From NCBI RefSeq assembly GCF_050947875.1, contig NC_134568.1, forward strand, positions 256,046,615 to 256,110,614: a DNA stretch of 64,000 nt. Reading direction: 5' to 3'. The notes below the pieces were generated by a model, which saw nothing but the letters and a program-made list of their open reading frames with translations, made no database searches and was not told the DNA's origin. How positions within the stretch are numbered: the stretch's first letter is position 1; every line of letters begins with the position of its first letter. Position numbers and translations under genes: made by a program. Shown one piece after another: positions 23,442 through 34,140 of the stretch. Origin of the DNA: Dermacentor variabilis (Eukaryota; Arthropoda; Arachnida; Ixodida; Ixodidae).

Positions 23442-25118
23442 ATTAAAGGCATCATCTTGAAAATGGGATGTCTAGTTAGGAAAGAGAGCAAGAAGCACAA
23501 AAAGCCAGTCCAAATTTGAACGCTGAACAGACAAGAAATATAGACAAAAGAGTCGAGGACGAACTTGGCAAATGGCCGAGTAAAAAGCGGGAATATAGCG
23601 AACTTCTCAGTGTAATAACAACAGAAATACGGAAAGATAAACAACAGGTTCGTCGGAAAGGAAGAAAAGAAACCGAAAATCTGGTGGAAAAGGGAGATTC
23701 TAGCAGCGGTCGCCGCACGACAGAAAGGATACCGAGAGCGCAGGAAGGCAAAAAAAAAAAAAAAAAGAAAAGAAAGCGCAATTGCTGCAGGACAAAGTAA
23801 CCAGTAAATTGGAAATACATCCGTGAGAAAAAGTCTATGCTTCAAGTACTGGAGCAAGCAAAGATAAAAGGTGAAAGTGAACGTTGGTTGTCAGAAAAAG
23901 AAGGCAGCACCTAGAATATTTTGGAACCACATAAAATTATTAGGCATGAAGTTAATAACAATACAACAACATATTCTAGAAGAAGATGGAACAAACTGGA
24001 AGGGGAAGCGGCATTAAATTACAACCGAATATTAACAGCCAAATCTTTCCAAGGCAATGACGAGGTTGTATTTGAAGAAAAAAAGAGCATGAAAGAGAAC
24101 CACATGAAAAGGAGCTGGTGCTGACAAATTTCAACTGGAAGAAAGCCGAAGAGAAACTTCCTAAGCGCACAGCCACAGGGCTAGACGAGGTTCCCGTTAG
24201 GCTGATAAATGAACTAGGACCAATAAGGAAGGAAGTTGTGGTGAAAGCAGCGGAAAAAAACTTTAAAAGATAGACAAATACCAGACAGTTAGTCACAAAG
24301 TAGAATGAATTTAATTTATGAAGTTAAGGGTGAGAAAGATAGAATTCACTCGTATAGACCGTTGACCATTACATCGGTAATATACAGGCAATCAAATTTA
24401 TGCAGGCAATCAAATTAAAGGTGCAAGCATGGGCAGAAAATAATGGAATGTTGGGAGAACTTCAGAATGGCTTCAGAATAGGCAGGCGTTTGGATGACAA
24501 CTTATTTGTTCTTAGTCAGTGAATTGAAATATCAAGAGTAGAAAGCAGACCGTTATATGTGGCCTTTTTAGACATTACAGGAGCGTATGACAACGTAGAC
24601 AGCTACATTTTGTGGGATATTCTGGAAGGGGAAGGCTTAGGCGACGATTGGCTACAGCTTTTGAGAGAGAATTACCGAGAAAATAGCGTTTGCGTTGAAT
24701 GGGAAGGATGACGAGCGAGGAGAAAGTTGATACCAACAAGGGACTGAGGCAGGGGTGCCCTTTAGCCCCATTGCTGTTTATGATGTACATGGTGAGGATG
24801 GAGATGACACTATAACGAAGTAATATCGGGTTGATTCTCTCATACAAACAGGGGGGTAATTTAGTAGAGCAACAACTTTCAAGTTTGTTTCATGCGGACG
24901 ACACTGTTTTGCAAGCTAACGAGCAAAGTGATTTGCAACGTCTGGCTAATATCTGTGCACATGAAGGCAAGAATTTAGGTCTGAAATTTAGCGCTAGAAA
25001 ATCAGGTGTTATGGTATTCAATGAACACAGTGAACAGGCAGTACTAATACAGGGCCAGGAAATACCTCCGGTAAAGAATACAAATGACATGATATATGGA
25101 TAAACGAAAGAAATATAT
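23442..25118 (+). pseudogene. LINE ORF2 linker and reverse-transcriptase remnant
   Basis: Resumes the LINE interrupted at 19126. Readable parts are the linker (NAEQTRNIDKRVEDELGKWP, about 23515), the RT fingers (PKRTATGLDEVPVRLINELG, about 24160), an A-block (FLDITGAYDNVD, about 24568) and the C-block HADDTVL (about 24895), where Y/F-ADD is normal. The thumb part follows (NLGLKFSARKSGVMVFN, about 24970). Numerous stops and frame changes occur at 23760, 24120, 24270-24420 and 24710-24820. It is cut at 25118 by a Gypsy insertion. Confidence 0.75.
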
Positions 25119-25281
25119 TGTTACGTGTGGAAAGACACAGGCGAAAGATGCTATTTACACGCTATTTACACTGGAGCCAGGCAGCCAGGCTGACACTCGC
25201 TCGTGCCAAGGGCACCGACCAACTTCTTCGTCATTCTCGCGGCGATTCGTCTCTTGAGCATCGCTCGATGGTGTCGTAATA
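25119..25281 (-). repeat. 3' LTR of the 25-30 kb Gypsy element
   Basis: 163 bp. The plus strand starts TGTTACGTGTGG and ends GTCGTAATA. It matches 30087-30249 with about ten substitutions. Two direct 'gctatttacac' motifs lie inside. Confidence 0.9.
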
Positions 25282-25317
25282 TTACCCCCCGGCGGCAAAA
25301 GCACCGTCACGGTGCTG

Positions 25318-28300
25318 TTAAATATCCAAGGTGCATGGAGAGTTGTAGGGCTTGAATCGGGCAACGTGGACAATGTCACTTTTTGTCACAGCGGAGGACG
25401 TAGTGGGCGTGGCTAGAACGATTTTATAAGTGACATCGGTCACTTTGCGTATTACGCGATATGGGCCTGTGTAACAGGAAAGCAGTTTCTCACAAACGCC
25501 GACTTTACGCAATGGTGACCAAAGCAACACGAGGGCGCCGGGCACAAAATGGACATCACGGTGACCGAGGTCGTAGCGTTGTTTCTGCTTGTCTTGAGAC
25601 ACTTGTAGACGTGCACCGGCAAGTTGGCGAGCATGGTCAGCATGGGCGATTGCATCACGGGCATAATCGCTAGTTGAAGCTGTGGCGGACTGAAGCACAG
25701 TGTCCAGTGGTAGCGTCGGTTCACGGCCATACAAGAGGTAAAACGGGGAAAAGCCAGCAGTTTCTAGACGGGAATAGTTGTATGCAAAGGTAATGTAAGG
25801 TAGAGGCAGGTCCCAGTCACGGTGGTCGTCTTAAAGGTATTTGGATAGCATGTCTGTAAGGGTGCGGTTCAAACGCTCAGCGAGGCCGTTTGTTTGGGGG
25901 TGGTAGGAGGTGGTAAATTTATGCTGTATTGAGCAGGCACGCATGATGTCGTCAATGACTCTGGCCAAAAAGGTGCGGCCGCGGTCTGTAAGCAATTGAC
26001 GCGGAGCAGCATGCATCAAAATTATATCATGTAGGAAGAAGTCCGCAACATCTGTTGCGCAACTGGTCGGAAGGGCACGGGTTACGGCGTAGCGGGTCGC
26101 GTAGTCCGCCGCGACTGCAAACCACTTGTTTACTGATGTAGATTCCGGAAATGGGCCGAGAAGGTGCAAGCCGACACGATGGAAGGGCTCGGCAGGGATG
26201 TCGAGCGGCTGCAGATAACCAGCGGGGAGCTCGGAAGGCTTCTTGCGTCGTTGGCAAAGTTCACAAGCGGCGACGTAACGTCGTACGGAACGGGCAAGGC
26301 CCGGCCAGAAAAAACGGCGACGTACACGGTCATAGGTTCGAGATACGCCGAGGTGTCCTGCCGTTGGTGCGTCGTGAAGCTCTTCTAGAACGGTTGAGCG
26401 GAGGTGTTTAGGTATGACAAGCAGGAACTCAGAGCCGTCCGGATGAAGGTTATGACGATACAGAGTACTGTCGCGGAGGACGAAGAGGCGTAGAGCAGCA
26501 TCGGCCGGAGAGTGTTCAAAACGGTCGATGAGTGCTCTGATATAGGCGTCACGGCGTTGCTCGTCGGCGAAATGAAGCAACTGGGATACAGAGAATACGC
26601 AAGAAGCACTGGCAGTATTGGAGGTGTCAGAGTCGTCAACAGGGTAACGCGACAAACTGTCAGCGTCTTGGTGCACGTGGCCAGACTTGTACACCACGGA
26701 ATATGAAAATTCCTGTAGCCTCAAAGCCCATCGACCAAGCCGGCCTGTAGGATCTTTTAGCGATGAGAGCCAGCAGAGAGCATGATGGTCAGTGACTACG
26801 GAAAAGGGGCGACCGTAAAGGTAAGGACGGAACTTCGCAACCGCCCAGACAACAGCAAGGCATTCGCGTTCCGTAATAGAATAGTTGCGCTCCGATGGTG
26901 CTAGAAGGCGGCTCGCATAAGCAATAACGCGATCCTTGCCACGCTGACGCTGGGTTAAGACGGCACCTACGCCATGACCGCTGGAATCTGTACGCAATTC
27001 TGTAGGGGCATCAGGGTCGAAGTGGACGAGAATGGGTGGTGAGGTTAGAAGACTGACAAGACGAGAGAAGGCGGTGGCTTCTGCAGTACCCCACGAGAAT
27101 TGTACGCCTTTCTTCAAAAGATTAGTGAGGGGTATAGCAATTGTCGCAAAATCTGGAACAAAACGACGAAAGTACGAGCATAGTCCTACAAAACTTCGGG
27201 CGCCTGCGGCTGTCTTCGGAACCGGAAAATCTCGGACAGCGCGAGTTTTGTCGGGATCAGGCTGTACTCCGGCAGCGTCAACGAGATGGCCCAGAAGAGT
27301 AAGTTGACGGTGGCCAAAACGACATTTGGATGAGTTAAGTTGCAGCTTCGCCTTGCGAAATACATCAAGTATAGTTGTTAGACGCTCAAGGTGAGGGTCG
27401 AATGTTGGCGAGGAGACGATGACGTCGTCGAGGTAGCAGAGGCATGTGGACCATTTGAAACCTTGGAGCAAGGAGTCCATCATATGCTCAAAGGTGGCAA
27501 GGGCGTTGTATAATCCAAACGGCATTACTTAAAATTGATATAGGCCATCAGGTGTGGTGAACGCGGTTTTTTCTCTGTCCATATCGTCAACAGCAATCTG
27601 CCAGTATCCAGAACGCAGATCAATAGAAGAGAAATAGCTGGAACCGTGGAGGCCTGCAGTCAAGCGCATCGTCTATACGTGGGAGCGGGTAGACATCCTT
27701 CTTAGTAATGTTGTTCAGATGACGGTAGTCTACACAGAAGCGCCACGTGCCGTCCTTCTTCTTAACCAACACCACAGGTGACGCCCAGGGACACGATGAA
27801 GGCTCAATGACGTTTTTATCGAGCATTTTGTTCACTTCATCTTGAATTACTCGACGTTCCGACGCAGAAACTCGATACGGTCGTCGGTGGATAGGCGCAG
27901 CATCGCCAGTAAGAATCCGACGCTTGACCGCGACCGTCTGCCCTAAAGGGCGATCGTCGAAGTCGAAAATATCGCGGCAGGACGATAATACTTCGCAAAG
28001 GTCTTCTGCCTGCAGAGAGGAAAGGTCCGTCGCAACCATTTTCTTTATGTTGGGATCAACGCCCGAGGCTGGCGCGAGGGGCATGCTAAGCTCGCGAGAA
28101 CCATTGGTCAATAACGCTGCCACGTATTGGTCGCCGATACAATCAATGGTGGCTAGGCAAATACCTTGCGGTAGAATTTGCTTTGCCAATTTAAAGTTAC
28201 AGACAGGCATGCGAGTGTGGTTCGCAGTAACAGTAAGTATACTGTGAAGCACGGTGACGTCATACTGCATTGGGATGTCGGGCAGAGCAGTGACGAGGTA

Positions 28301-28805
28301 CTCGCCATCAGGAACTGGTGGGAAAGACAACAGTTCAATGTAGGCTATGTATGGACTTTGGCGGCAGGGGAAGAAAGCCGGTGGAGCGTAAGCGGCAGTG
28401 GGGTGCGCCAGAAGGTTCTGCGAGCATCGGCAACTCAAGGCGAAGGGTACTGGAAGAGCAGTCAATAAGAGCAGAATGGGCGGACAGAAAATCGAGGCCG
28501 AGAATGAGGTCGTGGGGGCAATGAGCAACTACGGTGAAGAGGACAGGAATGTGTCGGCCGGCGATGCTGACACGTGCCGTACACATGCCGATGATAGGCA
28601 CAGTACCGCCATCTGCAACGCGGACGACGCGTGCCGACGCTGGGGTGAGGAGCTTGTTCAGTCGTCGTCGGAAGGCAGCACTCGTTATAGAAAGATGTGC
28701 TCCTGTATCGATGAGTGCCGTGACAGGATAGCCGTCAATGTCAACGTCAAGAAGGTTTCGGTTCGTGGGGAACGTGAGCAGAGGATTTGAGGGCAGGGTC
28801 GACAA
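25318..28805 (-). pseudogene. Gypsy pol: protease, RT, RNase H, integrase (broken)
   Basis: The protease (28335-28805) keeps DTGAHLS and ILGLDFL. A frame break near 28345 precedes the RT N-terminal half (27620-28528), and a 4-base insertion-like shift near 27650 follows it. A stop sits just before the MPFGL block. The 25831-27525 frame holds YLDDVIV, the RNase H (RTDSSGHGVGA, TERECLAV, VTDHHAL, DADSLSR) and the integrase: an H2C2 finger (CELCQRRK) and LLTDRGRTF with GLAERLNRT. The first catalytic Asp block reads VGLHLLGPF, so His replaces Asp. A stop near 25830 separates the C-terminal tail (25318-25734), which has the GPYRVI module. The RT-RH-INT order contrasts with the element at 2554. Confidence 0.88.
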
Positions 28806-28814
28806 CGCAGCTTC

Positions 28815-30060
28815 ACCTCCAGAAGCTGCAGTGCCTAGTTTTCCGGCTGGGTCCGGGAGGCGATAGGCGGCGAAGAGAAGCGGCGGGGTTGGGACGAGCG
28901 AGACTGGTGGCGTCGAGGTGAGGGCGAGCGGCTGTAGCGAAGGTTCGGAGCAGGGGCATGGGCTGTAGTGGGTTCAAGGCGGGTAGCATAGGGTACAGAA
29001 GGTCCAAAGGTGCGGGAATAAGTGGCGGCGTAAGTCCGAGGAGGTGGTGGCCATCGGCAGTGACGGGCGACGTGGCCGATGCGACAGCAGTGGAAGCAGA
29101 TCGGCCTGTCATCAGGGGTACGCCAGTCGGACGGGTTGCGGCGAGATGTGGCAGAAAAGGACTGCCGGGGACGAGGAGGGCCGCTAGATAACTAGGGAAC
29201 GCTGGGTCGAGACGTGGAACACACGGTGTTCAGACCCATGTTATCAAATTCCTCCCTGACGATGCCCTGAATCTTCGCAATGGTGGTTGCTGGCGGATCG
29301 GGAGGCGTCGTGGAGAAGACTGGCGAACAGGCGGCCTCGAGTTCGCGGCGAACAATACGGGTGACGTCGCCGCAGGGGGTGGTCTGACGCAGTCGACCCT
29401 CACATGTCGACGTACCAGCAGTGTTGGGTAGCCACGCATTGTGGTGTGAGATACAGCGGCTCTTAGTTTGTTCAAGGCGAAGACATTCTTTTATAATGGC
29501 GTCGATAGTCGAGACGTTGCCGAAAACAAGCAAATTGAAAGTGTCGTCGGCGATGCCTTTTAGCACATGTGCCACTTTATCTGCTTCGGACATATTATCG
29601 TCAGCTTTACGGCATAGAGCCAAGACGTCGAGGTTGTAGGAAACGTATGGCTCTGTAGATGACTGAACACGAGACGCAAGAGCATTTCTCGCGGCAGCCT
29701 TGCGGCCAGTGGGGTCGCCGAGCAGTTCCCATAGCTTTTCTTTGAAACTGTCCCGACTGGTTATTTCGTCATCATGCGTTTGGTGCCACACGCGTGGGGT
29801 GCCGCCAAGTTAAAAGATCACATTGGCGAGCATAATCGTTCGGTCCCACCTGTTATTCGCACTGGCATGTTCATACAGCTTGATCCAGTCGTCGACATCC
29901 TGTCCCTCCAGGCCAGAGAACACACCTGGGTCGCGGTGTGGGGCAACCGTGTCGATTGGAGCAGTCGGACAAGCGGACGCCTTTGCAGAGGCGGGCTCGT
30001 CACAGGGAGGCAGGGTGACAAGCTCGGTGTGCCGACCACTTCGGAGTTCCGTGGTGAGGA
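28815..30060 (-). pseudogene. Gypsy gag with two in-frame stops
   Basis: One reading frame runs from near the 5' LTR to about 28815 and is broken by stops at 29810-29812 and 29192-29194. The capsid-like part (29192-29791) contains the SFKEKLWELLGDPTGRK type of block. A CCHC zinc knuckle CFHCCRIGHVARHC is at 29057-29098, in the same frame after the second stop. It would form the particle core; this copy cannot make a full protein. Confidence 0.75.
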
Positions 30061-30086
30061 CGGGGATCGCTGACCTCCACCAGAAA

Positions 30087-30249
30087 TGTTACGTGTGGAA
30101 AGACGCAGCCAAAAGATGCTATTTACACGCTATTTACACTGGAGCCAGGCAGCCAGGCTGACACTCACTCGTGCCAAGGGCACCGACCAACTTCTTCGTC
30201 GTTCTCGCGGTGGCTCGTCTCTTGAGCATCGCTCGATGGTATTGTAATA
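30087..30249 (-). repeat. 5' LTR of the 25-30 kb Gypsy element
   Basis: 163 bp, same length as 25119-25281. It is followed by ATAT, the matching target duplication, and then by resumed LINE sequence. Confidence 0.9.
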
Positions 30250-30334
30250 ATATTATGGAAACACAGGAAAAAACAATAACACCAAAGGGGAAGCGAAATG
30301 CGGACATAAGGAGGAGGAGCAAATAAAGAGAGGA

Positions 30335-31084
30335 GGCAGGACTGTTAACCAGAAATGCGTCTGGTCGGCTACCCTACTCTGGTGGAGGGGAAAGAGGGAA
30401 TAGAAAGATAAGATACAGAGAGGGAGTGGAGGGGGAGGAAAGCCGGTGGTGAGCTGGCGCACCCACGCACAGGGCCTCAGCGAGTCAAAGGCGTTCGCAT
30501 AGGCCAGTCGCCCTCAAGAAAGACAAAAGTGCTTTCATAGCTTTGTAGGCCGACGAGCGATGGGAACGGTCTCCAAGTAGCACCTGCGCAGACAACGGCC
30601 GATCGTGCTGTCGTCGCAATCCGATAGATAATGTTTATCGTTCCGACTGAAATTGATGACAGTGGCACAATAAATGTTCGATGTTCTCTTCCACGCCACA
30701 GACGTCACATGCAGCACTGTCGGTGATTCCAATCAAAGTAGTGTGCACCTTCGTGAAAGCCACTCCCAACCAAGACCTTAAATTCACGACATCACACCAG
30801 ACGACATCGAGACACGCGGATCTTGCTGCTCTTCGTAGCGCACTTTGCCTAATTGGAGAGGAACCATCTAAAAGAATTGGATGATCGCACGCACTATGGA
30901 AATCGATGTAATCGATGCGGTGTATGCTTGCTATTAGCTTTGATTGAGAATAATTAGGGGTGATGTTGGCGGCGAATGCGTGATTTCTTCGGCGTTTAGT
31001 CCAATACAAGAGTGGCGAGCTTATGTTAAACGTTACATTGCGTGCACCGCTGCTGCTTGTCTGCGTTGTCCGTGCACAGGACAC
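30335..31084 (-). pseudogene. I-clade LINE 3' end: ORF2 C-terminus and tail
   Basis: The 30635-31084 frame ends in a CCHC finger, CDVCGVEENIEHLLCHCHQF, characteristic of the C-terminus of I/R1-type ORF2 proteins. A shifted frame continues with the conserved last segment (RPLSAQVLLGDRSHRS and FLRATGLCERL, about 30480-30610). The noncoding tail with the inverse of 'gggtagc...tggttaac' occupies 30335-30480. It is a 5'-truncated, frame-broken copy with no RT left. Confidence 0.7.
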
Positions 31085-31733
31085 ATAGCGTGGCGTGTTT
31101 GCTTGAGGCGTTGTTGTGTGTCATTGTTTGTAATCTCTGATATGGTTGCGCATTATGATTGCCTCACATGGCGCATCGCATCATGGCAGAAGTGCTAAAT
31201 TATAATTGAATTATGGCGTTGTCCGTAATTCAGTTAATTATTATAATTGTATGCACACATTTTATGCATACATGCGCGGTCTGTGCCACGTTTGGCTGCG
31301 TAGCGAAGACGCTCTTGTTCCGCGCGACACCTCTTGCAGGCGTCGGTATGCACGACGCTGAGTTCGGAGCCATTTTGCTGGCGCCTGTTTACCTGGTCCT
31401 TTTGCCTGCGTGGCGAGCACGCTGTTGAGACGCCAGCTCCAAGCGCTCTCTTCAGGCTATAGACGATTGTAATGTTTACGCTCTCAAAACCGAGCACGCA
31501 CGCGACCTCCGCAGCCCAGCACCAGCATTTTTGATGCATATAGAAGAGCAAGCACAACGCCTGCAATAGGCACAAAGTGTGAAACGCTGCCGCGGCGGCG
31601 CCGGCCGGGATGCGCGGAGGCCAGAGTCATCTGGTGGAGTTTCAAGAAAACCAGCGGCGCGCGTAAGCAAAACCACAGAATCAGCAACAGCAGCGCCCGG
31701 GAAGTCGGAAGAAGTGGCAAACAAAGCTTCGCT
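31085..31733. other. Anonymous DNA between two LINE fragments
   Basis: About 650 bases with short ORFs lacking domains. It may be decayed LINE sequence or an inserted unknown repeat. Confidence 0.35.
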
Positions 31734-32425
31734 TTGAAATGGAATGTTTTCAGTGACTCCAAGGCAGCTCTACATTGCTTGCTTTCTGCCTTTAGTCAAG
31801 GACCCCAGGAACTACTAGTTCTAGAAATCCGACAGCTCATTCATCGCCTCGTCCATCAAGGGCACGACGTCAAACTTCGATGGCTCCCTAGCCACTGTGG
31901 CGGAATGGACAATGAACATGCCGAGGAAGATGCTCGATAAGAGCATGCTTATGAAGACGGCATGCAGAAACCAATCCCGCTGTGAAGAACAGATGCAGCA
32001 GGGTAACCTCGATTACTTACAAATGACGCTATACAATCTTTGTGGAACACGTCTAGTTTCCAGCACACGTCTGCATCGACTGGACTCCTGTCTTCAGCTT
32101 CGTCCTCCACCTGGACTATCCGGACGCGAGACAATGGTTCTTTACCGACTGTGGCTTGGCATCGGTTTTACACAATCCTTTGCTTTACGCATCAAAAGGG
32201 AAGATAGTGCTTCATGTGACCACTGCGGCAACGAGGAAACTATCACACACGTTCTTTGGCGTTGTCCTTGATTCAGCGCACACAGGCAGTCACTCACGAC
32301 CGCGCTGGCGCGGCTTGATAACCGGTCGCTTGCAGAGCAGACAGGCCTGGATCGCCAAACTATACAGTCGTCAGATCACAAGCCAGTCAAGCCAATCTTG
32401 AAATTTTTGCGTTAGAGTGGCCTAT
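31734..32425 (+). pseudogene. I-clade LINE: RNase H and CCHC C-terminus
   Basis: The RNase H part (31734-31940) shows FSDSKAALHCL and WLPSHCGGMDNEHAEEDA, matching the D- and H/D-containing blocks of I-clade RNase H. It is followed by a linker (RLHRLDSCLQLRPPPGLSG), the finger CDHCGNEETITHVLWRCP (about 32215-32270) and, after a frame change, the terminal segment ending SGLLERL near 32425. It is 5'-truncated and frame-broken. It has opposite orientation to the copy at 30335-31084 and is a separate insertion. Confidence 0.75.
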
Positions 32426-32469
32426 TAGAGAGACTGAGTTCTCACGGACCTCCCAACCCATTCTTTTTA

Positions 32470-33180
32470 CGATGAACCAAGTCTGACATTATTTAATAGA
32501 ATGAATGTTTTGCCGTATGATAAGATACACGAATTAAAAGTTGCTGCGTGTTTCTTCAACATTGTAAAACAGAACCTGCCTTTTCATGTTTCTATATTTT
32601 ACTCACCTTTTCGCGCGAGCAGAAATCAAACGTGCGGTAATTTTAATCTTCCTCCAACTAAAAATATTTACGGACCACCTTTGCTACAGTTTTCAGGGTC
32701 AAAAATTTGGAATAAACTACCAACAGAAATAAAACAAGCAAATAATTTTTCATCCATGCTTAAGAAATACTTGCTTAGCCTCGATAATGCTTTTCAATGC
32801 GAACAATCATGATGTCCTTTCTTTTCTTTAGTAACTCGCTGAAACCTGCTGAACATATCTAACTAGTGTTTCGATTTTGTCAAGATTAATAATGTATGTT
32901 CATAATAATGCAGGAACTTGCCTGCAATCCTCCTAACTAGTGTATCATGTGTTTACATAGAAATATTCAATAGTATAACATGCTTTTCACATTTTCGCAT
33001 TTTATTATGTACGCTCGTGCAATTTAATGGTAGGCAACAAATAAGTGCATGCACACGAGTTACTTGCTTTGTACTTGCAATTGTTATTCATTTATCATTG
33101 GACCCGCAACTAGCCTGTGGCTATCGCTCCAACCAGTTTTGGTATTTCTGTATGTTCTATGTCTGCAAAAAAAGAATTTA
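32470..33180 (+). pseudogene. CR1/L2-like LINE C-terminal fragment
   Basis: The 32501-32812 frame has the terminal signature of L2/CR1-type ORF2 proteins: FSGSKIWNKLPTEIKQANNF, followed by SSMLKKYLL. About 370 bases of AT-rich 3' UTR follow. It seems to sit inside the 3' untranslated part of the I-clade LINE, since that family's tail resumes at 33190-33330. This nesting is inference. Confidence 0.65.
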
Positions 33181-33189
33181 ATTAAATTC

Positions 33190-33420
33190 TATTTATTTTT
33201 CGTGCATTTGCTTTCTCTCTCCACCTATTCTTTCCGTCTTTCATTTCCCCTTAACCTTCTGTCATTGCAGGGTAGCAAACCAGAATATCTTCCGGTTAAG
33301 CTCCTCTCCTTTCCCACCCCGTTTACCTGTCTCTCCCGATATATCTGGCACCTTCTCACTTAACCCTAATTAGATTCGTCTGGGTACCTGGCCACAAGGG
33401 ATTGGACCCTCAGTCGTCCC
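33190..33420 (+). repeat. I-clade LINE tail and short RNase H remnant
   Basis: 33238-33330 contains 'gcagggtagcaaaccag' and 'cttccggttaagctcc', the recurring tail motif. Immediately after, 33373-33405 reads FVWVPGHKGL, an RNase H fragment of another LINE copy. At least two degraded elements therefore abut here. Confidence 0.5.
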
Positions 33421-33699
33421 ATTACCCTTAGGGCTCCCATTTCGAGCGTTAGCTTTGTTAACTGCTACTAGGTTCTGGAAGGCATGCAGTTGTGCAACAT
33501 ATTAAGAGTTCGGCTGTGAAACCTCGTATTCTCTTGAAGTAGAAATTTCAACCATACTCGAAGAATTCGAGTTTTCACTGAATGTCGTTGTCGACTGCAT
33601 GTCTTTAACTAATAATATCAGGCAGTTGGTATTGCGCCGTCCTCCTTTACTCATCTCGACTCCCCTTCTTTGCTCTATAGTAAGGGACTATAAAGCCAC
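33421..33699. other. Anonymous DNA
   Basis: No ORF or repeat structure recognised. Confidence 0.3.
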
Positions 33700-34140
33700 C
33701 GATGACTAGCATACTCCCTAATGCGAAATTTAAGAACAGCTCTATGCGTGCTTTCATTTCGCGATATCTTGGCCGGGGTGGGCAGTCTCTCTCGTGCGAC
33801 ACGTTGAAAGCGGTGCGAAGTGTGGCGCGGGTCCTCGCTAATCTGGAGATCGCGTGGGTGCGATTCACAGCAGCCGCCGCCGACAGACATAACAGACAAG
33901 GCGCTCTACTCTGGCGCCATCTCCTGGCCATCGTAGCCGCACTGTTTTTCTTGTCACCCTTTCGCCGTACCCTCTTTCTCTGGTTTCTGAGTCATGGTTC
34001 CGCTGCAACCTCCTCCTCCGCTTTCCTCCTCGCGTCTTTCAGCCCCCGCTGCTCTCCACGTTTGCGTTCATCAGTCGCTGTGCTCCTTCGCGCGGTTACG
34101 CCGCCGCTCACCGCAGGAACGGGCACTTAAGAGATGCTCT
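33700..34140. repeat. Probable dispersed tick repeat, GC-rich
   Basis: 'tatgcgtgctttcatttcgc' followed by 'gatatcttgg' recurs in diverged form at 16066-16140. The remainder (GC-rich, 'cgccgccgacagaca') resembles a widespread tick repeat by style. Short ORFs on both strands lack domains. Confidence 0.4.

Larger units (their letters stand above)
25119..30249 (-). mobile_element. Ty3/Gypsy retrotransposon, nearly full length but inactivated
   Basis: 5131 bp with two 163-bp LTRs (25119-25281 and 30087-30249) and AT-rich target duplication ATAT (25115-25118 and 30250-30253). It is inserted into the older LINE. Gene order on the minus strand is gag, protease, RT, RNase H, integrase, the canonical Gypsy order. 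The LTRs differ at about ten of 163 positions, so it is clearly older than the Gmr1-like element at 2554. Several stops and frame breaks disable it. Confidence 0.9.
17285..30330 (+). mobile_element. Old non-LTR retrotransposon split by two later insertions
   Basis: Recognisable pieces in order are: ORF1 (17340-18365), endonuclease of ORF2 (18456-19126), linker and RT (23440-25118), and post-RT (30250 to about 30325). Removing 19127-23439 and 25119-30249 brings flanking codons back into continuous sense: SDHK before the first gap, and residues before 25118 joining METQEKTI after the second. The combination of an SGNH-type ORF1 with an APE endonuclease and RT fits the CR1/jockey group (inference). 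It is 3'-truncated and joins an inverted I-clade LINE tail near 30330. Confidence 0.75.

Noticed and set aside
23476..23857. Phenylalanine-rich membrane-protein-like ORFs on the minus strand
   Set aside because: They are the complement of lysine- and glutamate-rich LINE ORF2 linker sequence, so the hydrophobicity is a strand artefact.
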